A stretch of DNA of 64,000 nucleotides from Akkermansiaceae bacterium UBA956 (GTDB lineage Bacteria; Verrucomicrobiota; Verrucomicrobiia; Verrucomicrobiales; Akkermansiaceae): assembly GCA_002293145.1 (NCBI GenBank), contig DBCO01000027.1, positions 124,001 to 188,000 on the forward strand, written 5' to 3'. How positions within the stretch are numbered: the stretch's first letter is position 1; every line of letters begins with the position of its first letter. The notes below the pieces were generated by a model. The model ran no database searches. It was not told where the DNA came from and saw only the letters and a list, made by a program, of their open reading frames with translations. The translations under genes and the position numbers were made by a program. Shown here piece after piece: positions 1 through 7,825 of the stretch.

Positions 1-360
1 ACCAGGACTGACCGTAGCGATCCAAAAAAAGTTGAGCAATGCGGCAATATCAATGAAGAGGCACAACAAAGCACAACACAGAGTCCGGCGCCAACCTAGC
101 TCTTTCGTTGTCAATGTTAACACTACGTCAACAATCAAAGAAAGGATCGAACCGAGCCACAGAAGAAGAACACCCTGAATCAAATGCACAATCCATGGAA
201 TCGCCTCCGATTGCCATAACCCAGCCAAAATCACGGTGGCACTCCAAGCTCCCAGCAATCCCATCCAGTGCCGTTTCCGCGGACCCAAGATAAACTCAAA
301 AATCGTCCAAGCACACGCAGCGACGAACAAGACAATCAGAAATGGCAAAAAGGAGTTCAT
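1..360 (-). CDS. Polytopic membrane protein, C-terminus cut off by the window edge
   Basis: The frame opens at an ATG whose first base is 360 and is still open at base 1, so only the first 120 residues are visible. Hydrophobic stretches at about residues 4-22, 33-50, 56-80 and 95-117 predict at least four membrane helices, with a basic loop (GPRKRHW) after the first, so it should sit in the inner membrane. I recognise no family and no catalytic motif. No Shine-Dalgarno-like site precedes the ATG. Its downstream neighbour lies outside the window. It could be a small DUF-type membrane protein or part of a transporter; the coding call rests on the unbroken frame and the clean hydrophobic pattern. 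Confidence 0.6.
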   Translation of the reverse strand, partial: MNSFLPFLIVLFVAACAWTIFEFILGPRKRHWMGLLGAWSATVILAGLWQSEAIPWIVHLIQGVLLLWLGSILSLIVDVVLTLTTKELGWRRTLCCALLCLFIDIAALLNFFWIATVSPG

Positions 361-584
361 TTTTTTCGAATCTTTTAGTTCGAGAATGATCAGCATCTGA
401 AATCAAAAAAGAGAGTAACGCCAGATCATTCCTTTAATCTGCATCGCAACTGGAATGAGTCGCACCAATAATGTGTCTATCTTCTTCATGGCGGATATTT
501 CTTTCACATGGCAAATTATATCGCAAAGAGAATAAACGTCGATTTTTACTTTTGATCAACAGTGCATAAACACGACCTCCCCCC

Positions 585-986
585 CTACTCATCCGACGAC
601 TGGCGGCGTTGGGTTTTTTTATCAGAATGCTGGCGTTTGTCGGCGACCATGCGTTGCTTTTGTTTGCGGGATTTTTGGCGCTTTTGGCGGCGGATTTTTT
701 CGATCTCTTGTTGGCGTTTGGAGAGGATGCCGTTTTTGATTTCGTCGATGCGGTCGCAGAGTTCTTTGCGGGCGAGGTAGCGATTGAGTTCGCGGGAGCG
801 CTCGCGTTGGCATTTGATCTCGATGCCGGTGGGCTCGTGTTTCAGGTAGACGCAGGAAGAAGTTTTGTTGATCTTCTGCCCACCTGAACCGGAACCAGTG
901 ATGAATTTCTCCACAAGATCATCCTCGCGGATTTCCAGCACGGCCATCCGTTTTTCTTGTGCAGCAATTTTTTCCGAGGAGATCAT
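585..986 (-). CDS. RF-1 domain (GGQ) ribosome-rescue-type release factor homologue
   Basis: A 133-residue protein carrying the peptidyl-tRNA hydrolysis motif GSGSGGQ (GGQ at residues 35-37) followed by the NKTSSCVYLKHEPTGIEIKCQ block typical of the class I release factor catalytic domain. It lacks the codon-recognition and switch domains of RF1/RF2, and it ends in a long Lys/Arg/Gln-rich tail (about residues 92-133) that probably binds rRNA. By family this points to hydrolysis of peptidyl-tRNA on stalled ribosomes or free 50S subunits, as in ArfB/YaeJ, PrfH or the mitochondrial C12orf65 group; the subgroup is uncertain, with the C12orf65-like compact form most similar. It lies downstream of the rRNA methyltransferase gene on the same strand. 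An alternative start is Met14. Confidence 0.85.
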   Translation of the reverse strand: MISSEKIAAQEKRMAVLEIREDDLVEKFITGSGSGGQKINKTSSCVYLKHEPTGIEIKCQRERSRELNRYLARKELCDRIDEIKNGILSKRQQEIEKIRRQKRQKSRKQKQRMVADKRQHSDKKTQRRQSSDE

Positions 987-990
987 GGGG

Positions 991-1055
991 AAGACATAAG
1001 ATCAGGAGAAATAAGACATAAGATAAAGAAATGCAGACTCAAGTCTTATGTCTTA
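991..1055. repeat. Direct and inverted copies of AAGACATAAG between two genes
   Basis: AAGACATAAG occurs at 991-1000 and 1013-1022 as a direct repeat, and its complement CTTATGTCTT at 1045-1054. The second and third copies form an 11-bp perfect stem (1012-1022 with 1045-1055) around a 22-base loop. The block fills the gap between the rRNA methyltransferase stop and the release-factor-like start, so in the minus-strand transcript it could act as a processing or weak termination element. A related GACATAAGAC sits at about 17901-17910. Confidence 0.6.
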
Positions 1056-1066
1056 CATCTCTTCCC

Positions 1067-2227
1067 TCACCTCGTCCCGACAACTTCGAAGGTGAAGCCT
1101 TTGAGGTATTCGGTTTCGGGGAGGTGGAGCATGACGGGGTGGTCGAAGCGTTGGGTGTGAGTGGCGATGAGACGCAGCGACTTTTTCGCATCGTGCGCGG
1201 CCTCGGCGATGTTTTCGAGAAACATGCCACGTGTGGCGTGGTGGGAGCAACAATAGGTCGAGAGGATGCCGCCTTTTTCTAACAACTTCAGAGCACGCAG
1301 GTGGATTTCTTTGTAGCCGCGCATGGCATCGGTAAGGGTCTTTTTGTTGCGCGTGAAGGAAGGAGGATCGAGCACGATGAGGTCGTAGTTCGGCTCGGCT
1401 TCTTTGAGGAAATCGAAAACGTTGGCCTCGATGACTTCGATGTTGAGTTCGTTGCGCGTGGCATTGGCACGGGTGCTATCGCAGGCGCTGGCGGAGATAT
1501 CGACGGCGGTCACAGCTGCGGCACCAGCTTTGGCGCAGGCGAGGGCGAAGCCACCTTGGTTGGTGAAGCAATCGAGCACTCGTTTGTCAGGAGCAAATCG
1601 TGCGAGCTCGCCGTGGGCTTGGAGCTGGTCGAGGTAAAGGCCGGTTTTTTGTCCATCGAGCAGATCGATCTCAAAAACGATGCCGTTCGCGGTGACAGGG
1701 AAAACGCCGGGATTTTCGCCGTGGAAAAGAGTGACTTCCAGCTCGAGGCCCTCGGCGCGGCGGATCGGTGAGTCATTTCTCAGGACGATCGACTTCGGGG
1801 CGAGCACATCGATAAGTGCCTGCTTGATGATATCCTTGCGCATGTCCATGGCTAAGGTGAGCGTCTGCATGACGAGGTGGTCGCCGTAGCGATCGACGAT
1901 CAAGCCGGGGATGCCATCGGACTCCGACCACACGATGCGACACAGGGTGGAATCAAACGGCATGCTTTCACGGTAAGTAACGGCCTGCTGAATGCGACGG
2001 GTGAAAAACTCCAAATCGAGGTCCTGACGGCGGCGGGAGAAGCGGCGGGCGATGATTTGCGACTGCGGATTGTAGATTGCGGTGCCCATCGGGCGATCAC
2101 GAAAATCCTTTAAGGTAATGACATCGCCGGGCAGCGGATCGCCGAAAACCTTCTTAACTTCGGTAGCGTAAACCCAGTCGTGTCCGTGAAAAATGCGTGC
2201 CCGAGGGGCGATGATAAGTCCTGCCAT
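1067..2227 (-). CDS. rlmI: Class I rRNA large subunit methyltransferase, RlmI-type (m5C, 23S rRNA)
   Basis: 386 residues from the chosen ATG (MAGLIIAPRARIF). An N-terminal PUA-like RNA-binding segment (about 1-65) is followed by a SAM-dependent methyltransferase domain: VLDCFTNQGG at 217-226 is the SAM-binding motif I, LDPPSF at 286-291 is motif IV and the CC pair at 326-327 supplies the catalytic cysteine. This is the RlmI/YccW architecture, which makes 5-methylcytosine at position 1962 (E. coli numbering) of 23S rRNA from SAM. A longer frame reaches 2290, but the added residues do not look homologous and would run past the promoter-like box at 2228-2238. It is divergent from the histone-like gene. 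Confidence 0.9.
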   Translation of the reverse strand: MAGLIIAPRARIFHGHDWVYATEVKKVFGDPLPGDVITLKDFRDRPMGTAIYNPQSQIIARRFSRRRQDLDLEFFTRRIQQAVTYRESMPFDSTLCRIVWSESDGIPGLIVDRYGDHLVMQTLTLAMDMRKDIIKQALIDVLAPKSIVLRNDSPIRRAEGLELEVTLFHGENPGVFPVTANGIVFEIDLLDGQKTGLYLDQLQAHGELARFAPDKRVLDCFTNQGGFALACAKAGAAAVTAVDISASACDSTRANATRNELNIEVIEANVFDFLKEAEPNYDLIVLDPPSFTRNKKTLTDAMRGYKEIHLRALKLLEKGGILSTYCCSHHATRGMFLENIAEAAHDAKKSLRLIATHTQRFDHPVMLHLPETEYLKGFTFEVVGTR

Positions 2228-2238
2228 AGTATAGTATA
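2228..2238 (-). promoter_or_regulatory. Tandem -10-like boxes abutting the rlmI start
   Basis: On the minus strand two overlapping TATACT hexamers (2233-2238 and 2228-2233) end just before the ATG at 2227. A start site about 7 bases after the distal box would fall on or next to the ATG and give a leaderless message. No convincing -35 hexamer is seen, and there is no Shine-Dalgarno site. Confidence 0.4.
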
Positions 2239-2301
2239 GTGAAAAAAGAGTAAGATTGTTCTTGATGCGCGGGGGAGAGAGATGTAGCAAAGCGCACAGC
2301 T

Positions 2302-2553
2302 ATGGGACAGCAAATTAAAAAAGTAATCAAACGTCGTCGCCGCAAGGACTACTTGCGTCGCAAAAATGAGCAAGCCAAACTTGGTGGATCCGTGAAAAAA
2401 GCCAGCGTGGTGAAAAAAGCGCCAGCTGATGCATCCGGTGAAAAAACAGCCAAGAAAGCTGCGAAAAAGGCCGCTACGAAGAAGGCTCCTGCGAAAAAAG
2501 CTGCCAAAGCTGTTGAGGAAACTCCCGCAGCCGAGGAGAGCTCCGAGGCGTAA
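2302..2553 (+). CDS. Lys/Ala-rich histone H1-like DNA-binding protein
   Basis: 83 residues. A very basic N-terminus (KKVIKRRRRKDYLRRK, residues 6-21) leads into a low-complexity Lys/Ala/Pro tail with KKAAKKA- and KKAPAKKA-type repeats, ending in an acidic stretch (EETPAAEESSEA). The composition matches eukaryotic H1-like C-terminal tails found in several bacteria, so nonspecific binding of DNA or RNA and nucleoid compaction is the likely role. The folded part is too short to name a family. It is divergent from rlmI, 74 bases away, and lies just upstream of the prepilin peptidase gene. No SD site is visible. The acidic tail is unusual for a pure histone-like tail. Confidence 0.75.
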   Translation: MGQQIKKVIKRRRRKDYLRRKNEQAKLGGSVKKASVVKKAPADASGEKTAKKAAKKAATKKAPAKKAAKAVEETPAAEESSEA

Positions 2554-2651
2554 TCCACGCGACTTCTTCAACAACCTAGGTTTTTTCCCAAGGCGGTCTT
2601 CCCATTCGGTGGAGATCGCTTTTTTTTGATGTTGATTCTGCCCCGACGACG

Positions 2652-3782
2652 ATGTTCCTTAATTTTTCCTCGTATTTTTGGTATCTGCCCGTAGTTCTGC
2701 TCGGTGCTTGCGTCGGTTCATTTCTGAATGTGGTGATCTATCGACTGCCGCTGGGCCTATCAGTGAATGAGCCTAAGCGTTCATTTTGCCCGCTGTGTAA
2801 GAATTCGATCGTCTGGTGGCGCAACATTCCGATTGTGTCATGGCTGCTGTTGCGCGGAAAATGCGCCGATTGCCATGCACCGATTCCCTTGCGTTATTGG
2901 ATCGTCGAGGTCGTCACGGCGCTACTTTTCGCCGCCAGTTGGTATCAATCCAGCGTGCTCACCGCGCTGCTGCTTTTCGTATTCATGGCGCTGGCTGTGA
3001 CGATTGGCTGGATCGATGCCGAGCACCAGATCATCCCAATCAGCCTGACATGGGGTGGCAGTGCTGTTGCGCTGATCTATGCGGGATTTCATCCAGAATT
3101 GCTGCAACTGCGCGATCCCGCCGCCGTGTGGCACGCGCATCAAGGACCATGGTGGACGGGACTTAAGGATGCCGGACTCGGCTGGGTGCTGGGATTTTTC
3201 GGCCTGTGGTCAGTGGTCTTGCTAGGGAAAATGATTTTTGGCAAAAAAAAGATTACCTTTGATGTGCCCACCGACTGGCAACTCATTGATGCTCCCACTG
3301 ATGCCGATCCCGTAGTCTTCTCCTGCGAGAGCGAGAACATTCCGTGGGATGATCTTTTTTTCCGCAAATCCGATGAACTCCTGCTCGAATGCACCGCCAT
3401 CGAACTCAACGGATCCACCATCGATCAGGGCTTGCTGAAAATTCGCGAACACGAAATCACCACGCCTGATGGCATGGTGCATCGACTCGAAGACGTCAAG
3501 ATCCTTAGTGGAAAAGTCACCCAAGCCACCATCCCACGCGAAGCGATGGGCATGGGAGACCCTCATTTGCTCGGCATGATTGGTGCATTCATAGGTGGCT
3601 TCGGCGTCATATTCACCATCGCTAGTTCCGCCGTTTTTGCCATCGTTGCCGCAGTGCTCGGGCGCATCGGTTTCGGCCGACCCCTGCCCTATGGACCCTT
3701 CTTACTCCTCGGAGCTCTTACCTGGATCTTTGGAGGTTGGAAATTGTGGCAACTCTATGTCGATTGGATCACCTTTCGATAA
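2652..3782 (+). CDS. pilD: Type IV prepilin peptidase with a large inserted domain
   Basis: 376 residues. The N-terminal GACVGSFLNVVIYRLP block (residues 18-33) and the two zinc-type Cys pairs C46/C49 and C71/C74 are those of PilD/GspO. The catalytic aspartates of this GxGD-type membrane protease are D122 (GWIDAEHQIIP) and D303 (GMGDPHLLGMIGA). It cleaves prepilins at the Gly-Phe junction and N-methylates the new end; a GFTLVE pseudopilin is encoded at 63291. Several membrane helices flank these motifs. Residues about 195-297 form a polar, beta-rich-looking insert between the helix pair and the GxGD loop, which standard PilD (about 290 residues) lacks. Its closest expected relatives are the long verrucomicrobial and planctomycetal forms. 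Confidence 0.92.
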   Translation: MFLNFSSYFWYLPVVLLGACVGSFLNVVIYRLPLGLSVNEPKRSFCPLCKNSIVWWRNIPIVSWLLLRGKCADCHAPIPLRYWIVEVVTALLFAASWYQSSVLTALLLFVFMALAVTIGWIDAEHQIIPISLTWGGSAVALIYAGFHPELLQLRDPAAVWHAHQGPWWTGLKDAGLGWVLGFFGLWSVVLLGKMIFGKKKITFDVPTDWQLIDAPTDADPVVFSCESENIPWDDLFFRKSDELLLECTAIELNGSTIDQGLLKIREHEITTPDGMVHRLEDVKILSGKVTQATIPREAMGMGDPHLLGMIGAFIGGFGVIFTIASSAVFAIVAAVLGRIGFGRPLPYGPFLLLGALTWIFGGWKLWQLYVDWITFR

Positions 3783-3875
3783 ATTCTAACAAAATTTTAC
3801 CACTGTGCATATTTTGCGATGATAAAAAAATCGCCCTCCCGCGCGTAAAATGATTTCCAACACGCAAAAAATCAC

Positions 3876-3884
3876 TATCATATA
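3876..3884 (+). promoter_or_regulatory. Possible -10 box close to the kinase start
   Basis: TATCAT at 3876-3881 (overlapping CATATA at 3879-3884) lies 7 bases before the ATG at 3889. It fits a leaderless transcript, but no -35 match is evident. Weak on its own; it gains weight from similar layouts at other genes in the window. Confidence 0.25.
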
Positions 3885-3888
3885 GCTC

Positions 3889-6303
3889 ATGTCCGCACCC
3901 GATGATACCATTGCCTATTGCCACGCCTGTGGAACCGCAATGGATGTCAACAAAGTTGCCCCTTTCAGCAATGTTGAATGCCCTGCTTGCCAGAAGCACA
4001 CCCGTGTCAAACGCGAGTTTGGCCCCTACACCCTTCTTCGCCGTCATGCCATCGGCGGTATGAGCATGGTTTTTGTCGGTCACGATAATACACTTGACCG
4101 TGAGGTTGCGCTCAAGATTCTCAGCGAAACTTACAGCACTGATGAAAAACGCATCTCCTCCTTCGAAGAAGAAGCCCGCATTACTGCAGCAATTTCCCAC
4201 CCTCACGTTGTTCGTGTTTTCAAAACCGGCAAGGCGTTTGGCCGATTCTACATAGCCATGGAAATGGTCACAGGAGGCCATCTCGAGCACCAAATCAAAG
4301 AACGCGGCGCAATTCCTGAGGCCGAGGCGCTGCAACTCGCCATCGAGGTCGCCGAAGGATTGCGCGCGGCCCATGCAGCTGGCCTGATTCACCGCGACAT
4401 CAAGCCAGGAAACATCTTGCTCGACTCCGCAGGCAGCGCTAAAATCGTCGACTTCGGCCTCGCACTAATGACCAAGGGAGGTGTTGCCACGCCCGATGAG
4501 ATGTGGGCCACTCCATTTTACGTGCCACCCGAAACCATTGAAGGACGCGAGGAGGACTACCGCGCCGACGTTTATGCCTTTGGCGCCACCTTTTATCACG
4601 TGCTCGCCGGCAAGCCTCCCTGCACTGAGGAGAGCATGGTCACCACCCAGCTCCGCGAGGCGAAAAAAAACATCATACCGCTCAGTGCCGCCTGTCCCGA
4701 ACTATGCCTCGAAACAGCGGCCGTTATCGAGTGCGCCATGGCCTATGACCCATCGGCCCGCTTCCGCTCATATGATGAACTCATTGAGTCGCTCCAAATC
4801 GCTCTGATGGTAGCGCAGACGCGTGAAAAAAACTTGCGCAAAGGTATCAAGCCTAGCAACCAGCCAGTTCCTGTTGCCATCACTCCCGCCGAGCGACGCC
4901 GCATCGCCAAAAAGCTAAGCACCCAGAAAATGATCACCGCTTCGGCAACTGTGCTGGTCTTAGGCGTCGCCGGCTGGGCCGCGGTGAAGCTTTTGCGCGG
5001 CAAGGAACCAACAGCGGCTCCAGTAGTCGTCACGAATGATCCGAACGCAACAAACGTGCCCGTCATCACCGACCAATCGGGCGTTGCCATCAATAGTCTT
5101 TACCAGCAAGCCCGCAAACTCCTCTCCGAAGGCGACTATGATGCCGCGCGCGAAACATTTCTCCAACTCCGCGACAACGGTAACGTCCAAGAGCCGACGC
5201 GCACGTGGTGTGGCTTTGAAGCCATGCTATGCGCTTACCTGAATGGTCGCAGCAACGATGCTCGCGCTGATGCCAAGAACCTCGAGCAACACCTCAAAGA
5301 GCCCTCTGTTCCAGGAGTTATCCGCAAGGGTTTGCAAGATTGGCTTCCACAACTCCAAGAATTCAAACCCATCTCTGAAAACATCGCCTCGTCTACCCCA
5401 CAAGATGAACTGATTTTTCTCATGATTACGATGGCGAATGCTTGCAAAAATTGGGAGCAAGGAAAGATGAAGGAAGCCCTCCCGGCCTTCGAGATCATCA
5501 AAAATGCCACGATCAAAGGCAACAACTCGCTCATCGAGATCTATCAGGAAAAAGCCAAAGACTACTTGGTCGATGCCGCAAAGCTGCAAGCAAATGAACT
5601 CACCAATCTCCCTGCTACCCCGCAAGATTGCCTTGATACAGCGGAAAAACTCGAACCTATTCTCGCTACACTCGCGACACGTGGTCGTGCAAAATTCATG
5701 ATCCGCGAATGGCAACTCGTCCTCGGGCGTCATGCCAAAGCGTTGAAAACATCACCGAATGCTAACTCCACTGATGAAGGACCATCGTTTGCCGATGTCA
5801 TGAAAAAACTTCCATCACTGACGAACAACTGCCAATTCCTCGAAGCCGCCGAATTACTCAAAAAAACCAGTGAGTTGAATCCACAAGAAGAAACGCAACG
5901 CACTGCCTTGCTCGGGATGTGCGAAGGTGCGGGGATTTTCCTTGCCGACCTCGAAGAAGACATCTCCAAGTCGCCGATCACCTTGGCAATCGCCGCCAAA
6001 GATGGCCGTAGCTTTTCAAGCATCAATGCCGCGAGCGAAGGCATGGTAACTCTCGCCAACGGCGACACCGAGGCCTCTTTTCCTTGGGCTGGCCTGCCTC
6101 CAGCCAACATCATCAATCTCTACCGCGAAGTCATTCGCAAAAATTCCGGCGATGTAAGCATTCCGCTGCGTCACGAATCTGCGATCTGCTTCCAATGGCT
6201 CAGCGGAGAAAAAGATGCCGCACAAACCGCAGCCAACTATCTCAGCAACTCCTCTCCCTCTTTCAAAAAACGCTGGGAGCAATGGATGGCAGCACTAAAC
6301 TAA
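3889..6303 (+). CDS. Membrane-anchored Ser/Thr protein kinase with N-terminal zinc ribbon
   Basis: 804 residues. A CxxC...CxxC zinc ribbon (C11, C14, C31, C34) precedes a Hanks-type kinase domain (about 47-305) with glycine loop IGGMSM (55-60), ATP-binding K76, catalytic loop HRDIKPGN (168-175) and DFG (188-190). One membrane helix at about 348-369 separates the cytoplasmic kinase from a roughly 430-residue helical, TPR-like region placed outside the membrane. This is a PknB-like receptor kinase layout: it phosphorylates Ser/Thr of unknown targets in response to a signal sensed by the C-terminal part. The key catalytic residues are intact. It starts 106 bases after pilD and is convergent with the esterase gene that follows. 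Confidence 0.9.
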   Translation: MSAPDDTIAYCHACGTAMDVNKVAPFSNVECPACQKHTRVKREFGPYTLLRRHAIGGMSMVFVGHDNTLDREVALKILSETYSTDEKRISSFEEEARITAAISHPHVVRVFKTGKAFGRFYIAMEMVTGGHLEHQIKERGAIPEAEALQLAIEVAEGLRAAHAAGLIHRDIKPGNILLDSAGSAKIVDFGLALMTKGGVATPDEMWATPFYVPPETIEGREEDYRADVYAFGATFYHVLAGKPPCTEESMVTTQLREAKKNIIPLSAACPELCLETAAVIECAMAYDPSARFRSYDELIESLQIALMVAQTREKNLRKGIKPSNQPVPVAITPAERRRIAKKLSTQKMITASATVLVLGVAGWAAVKLLRGKEPTAAPVVVTNDPNATNVPVITDQSGVAINSLYQQARKLLSEGDYDAARETFLQLRDNGNVQEPTRTWCGFEAMLCAYLNGRSNDARADAKNLEQHLKEPSVPGVIRKGLQDWLPQLQEFKPISENIASSTPQDELIFLMITMANACKNWEQGKMKEALPAFEIIKNATIKGNNSLIEIYQEKAKDYLVDAAKLQANELTNLPATPQDCLDTAEKLEPILATLATRGRAKFMIREWQLVLGRHAKALKTSPNANSTDEGPSFADVMKKLPSLTNNCQFLEAAELLKKTSELNPQEETQRTALLGMCEGAGIFLADLEEDISKSPITLAIAAKDGRSFSSINAASEGMVTLANGDTEASFPWAGLPPANIINLYREVIRKNSGDVSIPLRHESAICFQWLSGEKDAAQTAANYLSNSSPSFKKRWEQWMAALN

Positions 6304-6333
6304 TTGCCACCCAAAGGCATCAAACGATTGCTC

Positions 6334-7608
6334 TCATTTCAGCAATTCAATCATCGCCTTGCCCATCGCTTCACCCACATCCATGTAGACTTCAGCTTTG
6401 CCACCGTAGTGACCATTGCCGCTGCCGCCTTGGGCCATCGGATTGGTGAAGACCGTCGCCACGTGCCCCTTGAACTCGGGATACTTGCCAGATTTTCCAT
6501 CCACGGCCATTTGCGCGTCGAATACTTTTTCGCCATTACCACCGCAACCTTTTTTCGATTCGCCTAAAGTGCCCATGACAAATTTTGCATTGGGAGCCTC
6601 GAAGTCTTTGCGCAGTTGTTGAATGAAGCGCACCAAATTTTCTTCATACTTCTCGGCATGCGCCGCATTGCCACAGTCTTTCTCCCCTTGCCAAAAAAAG
6701 AAACCTGCCACTTCGTATTTTTTCGCCTCGGGGTAATGCTTACCTAAGTCCGCGAGTGCTTTTTTTGCATCCTCAACGTCATCATCATACTGCTTACCCG
6801 CATACCACTCACCTTCGACTTTATCACCATTACCCTTCGGGTTGCCCGGTGTGCCACGATAACCCGGCTGCGTCTTGCCACCGTGCTCATAAGGCTCACT
6901 TCCCGGAGGCAAAAGATCCCACCCGAGACTGCGATTGCCGATGCAGCTTTTGATGACCATCACGGGAGCCTCAATCGCATTGCCCAGCGGATGACCCAAG
7001 CCATACTCCGGCCCCATCGTGCGACCAGTCACTTTCATCCACTCATTTTTCAACATCCCCTTGCCCTGCATGTATTGCACAAAGCGAACATCTTTGCGCT
7101 CATGCCAAGAACCATCTTCCTCTACGAGATACGAATACTGGCTCTTGTTCTTCACTACATTCTCTAACGAAACATCGCCACCTGCCACTTTCCCCAGTCC
7201 GACCATGTTGGATTGCCCCAGCAAAACAAACACCTGCACAGGCTTACTCATGTCAGCGGGTTTGCCATCGGATTTCTCTAACAACTTGTCTTGGGCAATA
7301 TCCGCAACCACAGACGCACTTGGTGCAGGGCCGTTGGCATCCACTTTCCCCTGCTCTTTCAAAAACGCATTATCCGCAGCAGAAACTTTGTCTTGCGGGA
7401 ATTTAAGGATTTTTCCGTTAGCCAACAGCACACTCACTAAGCCGGATTCAGGATCATACGATTTCAGTTCCCCTTCAAATGTTTTCGCGCCATCAGGACT
7501 ACTCCAAGTGCGAGCTTCTCCGATCACGGAAAAAAGCAACATACAAGAGCAAGTGACGAGAAGTCGTTGAGAGAACGCAACGATCGAAATAAGTGGTTTC
7601 ACTTTCAT
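6334..7608 (-). CDS. Secreted SGNH carbohydrate esterase (sialate O-acetylesterase-like, SASA/CE6 type)
   Basis: 424 residues with a signal peptide (about 1-32). Residues 33-85 (ARTWSSPDGAKTFEGEL and on) resemble an SHD1-like beta module often found in planctomycetal and verrucomicrobial secreted proteins. The catalytic domain starts at about 124: VLLGQSNMVG (GQSNM 131-135, Ser133) is the nucleophile block and FFFWQGEKDCG (WQGEKD 306-311) is block III of the SASA family; a late GHYGGKAE segment probably holds the catalytic His. By family it removes acetyl groups from sugars, acting in the periplasm or outside. It lies downstream of the sigma/anti-sigma-hydrolase pair on the same strand, after a gap of about 220 bases. 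The substrate cannot be told. Confidence 0.85.
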   Translation of the reverse strand: MKVKPLISIVAFSQRLLVTCSCMLLFSVIGEARTWSSPDGAKTFEGELKSYDPESGLVSVLLANGKILKFPQDKVSAADNAFLKEQGKVDANGPAPSASVVADIAQDKLLEKSDGKPADMSKPVQVFVLLGQSNMVGLGKVAGGDVSLENVVKNKSQYSYLVEEDGSWHERKDVRFVQYMQGKGMLKNEWMKVTGRTMGPEYGLGHPLGNAIEAPVMVIKSCIGNRSLGWDLLPPGSEPYEHGGKTQPGYRGTPGNPKGNGDKVEGEWYAGKQYDDDVEDAKKALADLGKHYPEAKKYEVAGFFFWQGEKDCGNAAHAEKYEENLVRFIQQLRKDFEAPNAKFVMGTLGESKKGCGGNGEKVFDAQMAVDGKSGKYPEFKGHVATVFTNPMAQGGSGNGHYGGKAEVYMDVGEAMGKAMIELLK

Positions 7609-7705
7609 GGATTTTAAATTTTTTCACACGCATCATTGCATGCAAAATTACGCTATGAGCTTGATCCTTTATCCCAGAGGTTGTAAAGCAAAAGCGCCCA
7701 ATATA

Positions 7706-7726
7706 CCTGACCGCTAATGGGTCAGG
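7706..7726. other. Short inverted repeat CCTGACC-N7-GGTCAGG
   Basis: A perfect 7-bp stem with a 7-base loop in the gap between the hydrolase fusion gene and the esterase gene. It is not followed by a T run in either direction, so it is more likely an operator or an RNA element than an intrinsic terminator. It lies about 100 bases upstream of the esterase start. Confidence 0.35.
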
Positions 7727-7825
7727 ATTTGACATCGGTCAATAAAAAATCAATCAGCTCAATGGCAATTAGTGTGAATCAGTGGTTAAAAAAATCATCC
7801 CAACAAGTAACGGCAGCGCAGCGAT

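Noticed and set aside
1301..1771. Long plus-strand reading frame inside rlmI
   Set aside because: It is antisense to a gene with clear methyltransferase motifs and has no protein-like pattern.
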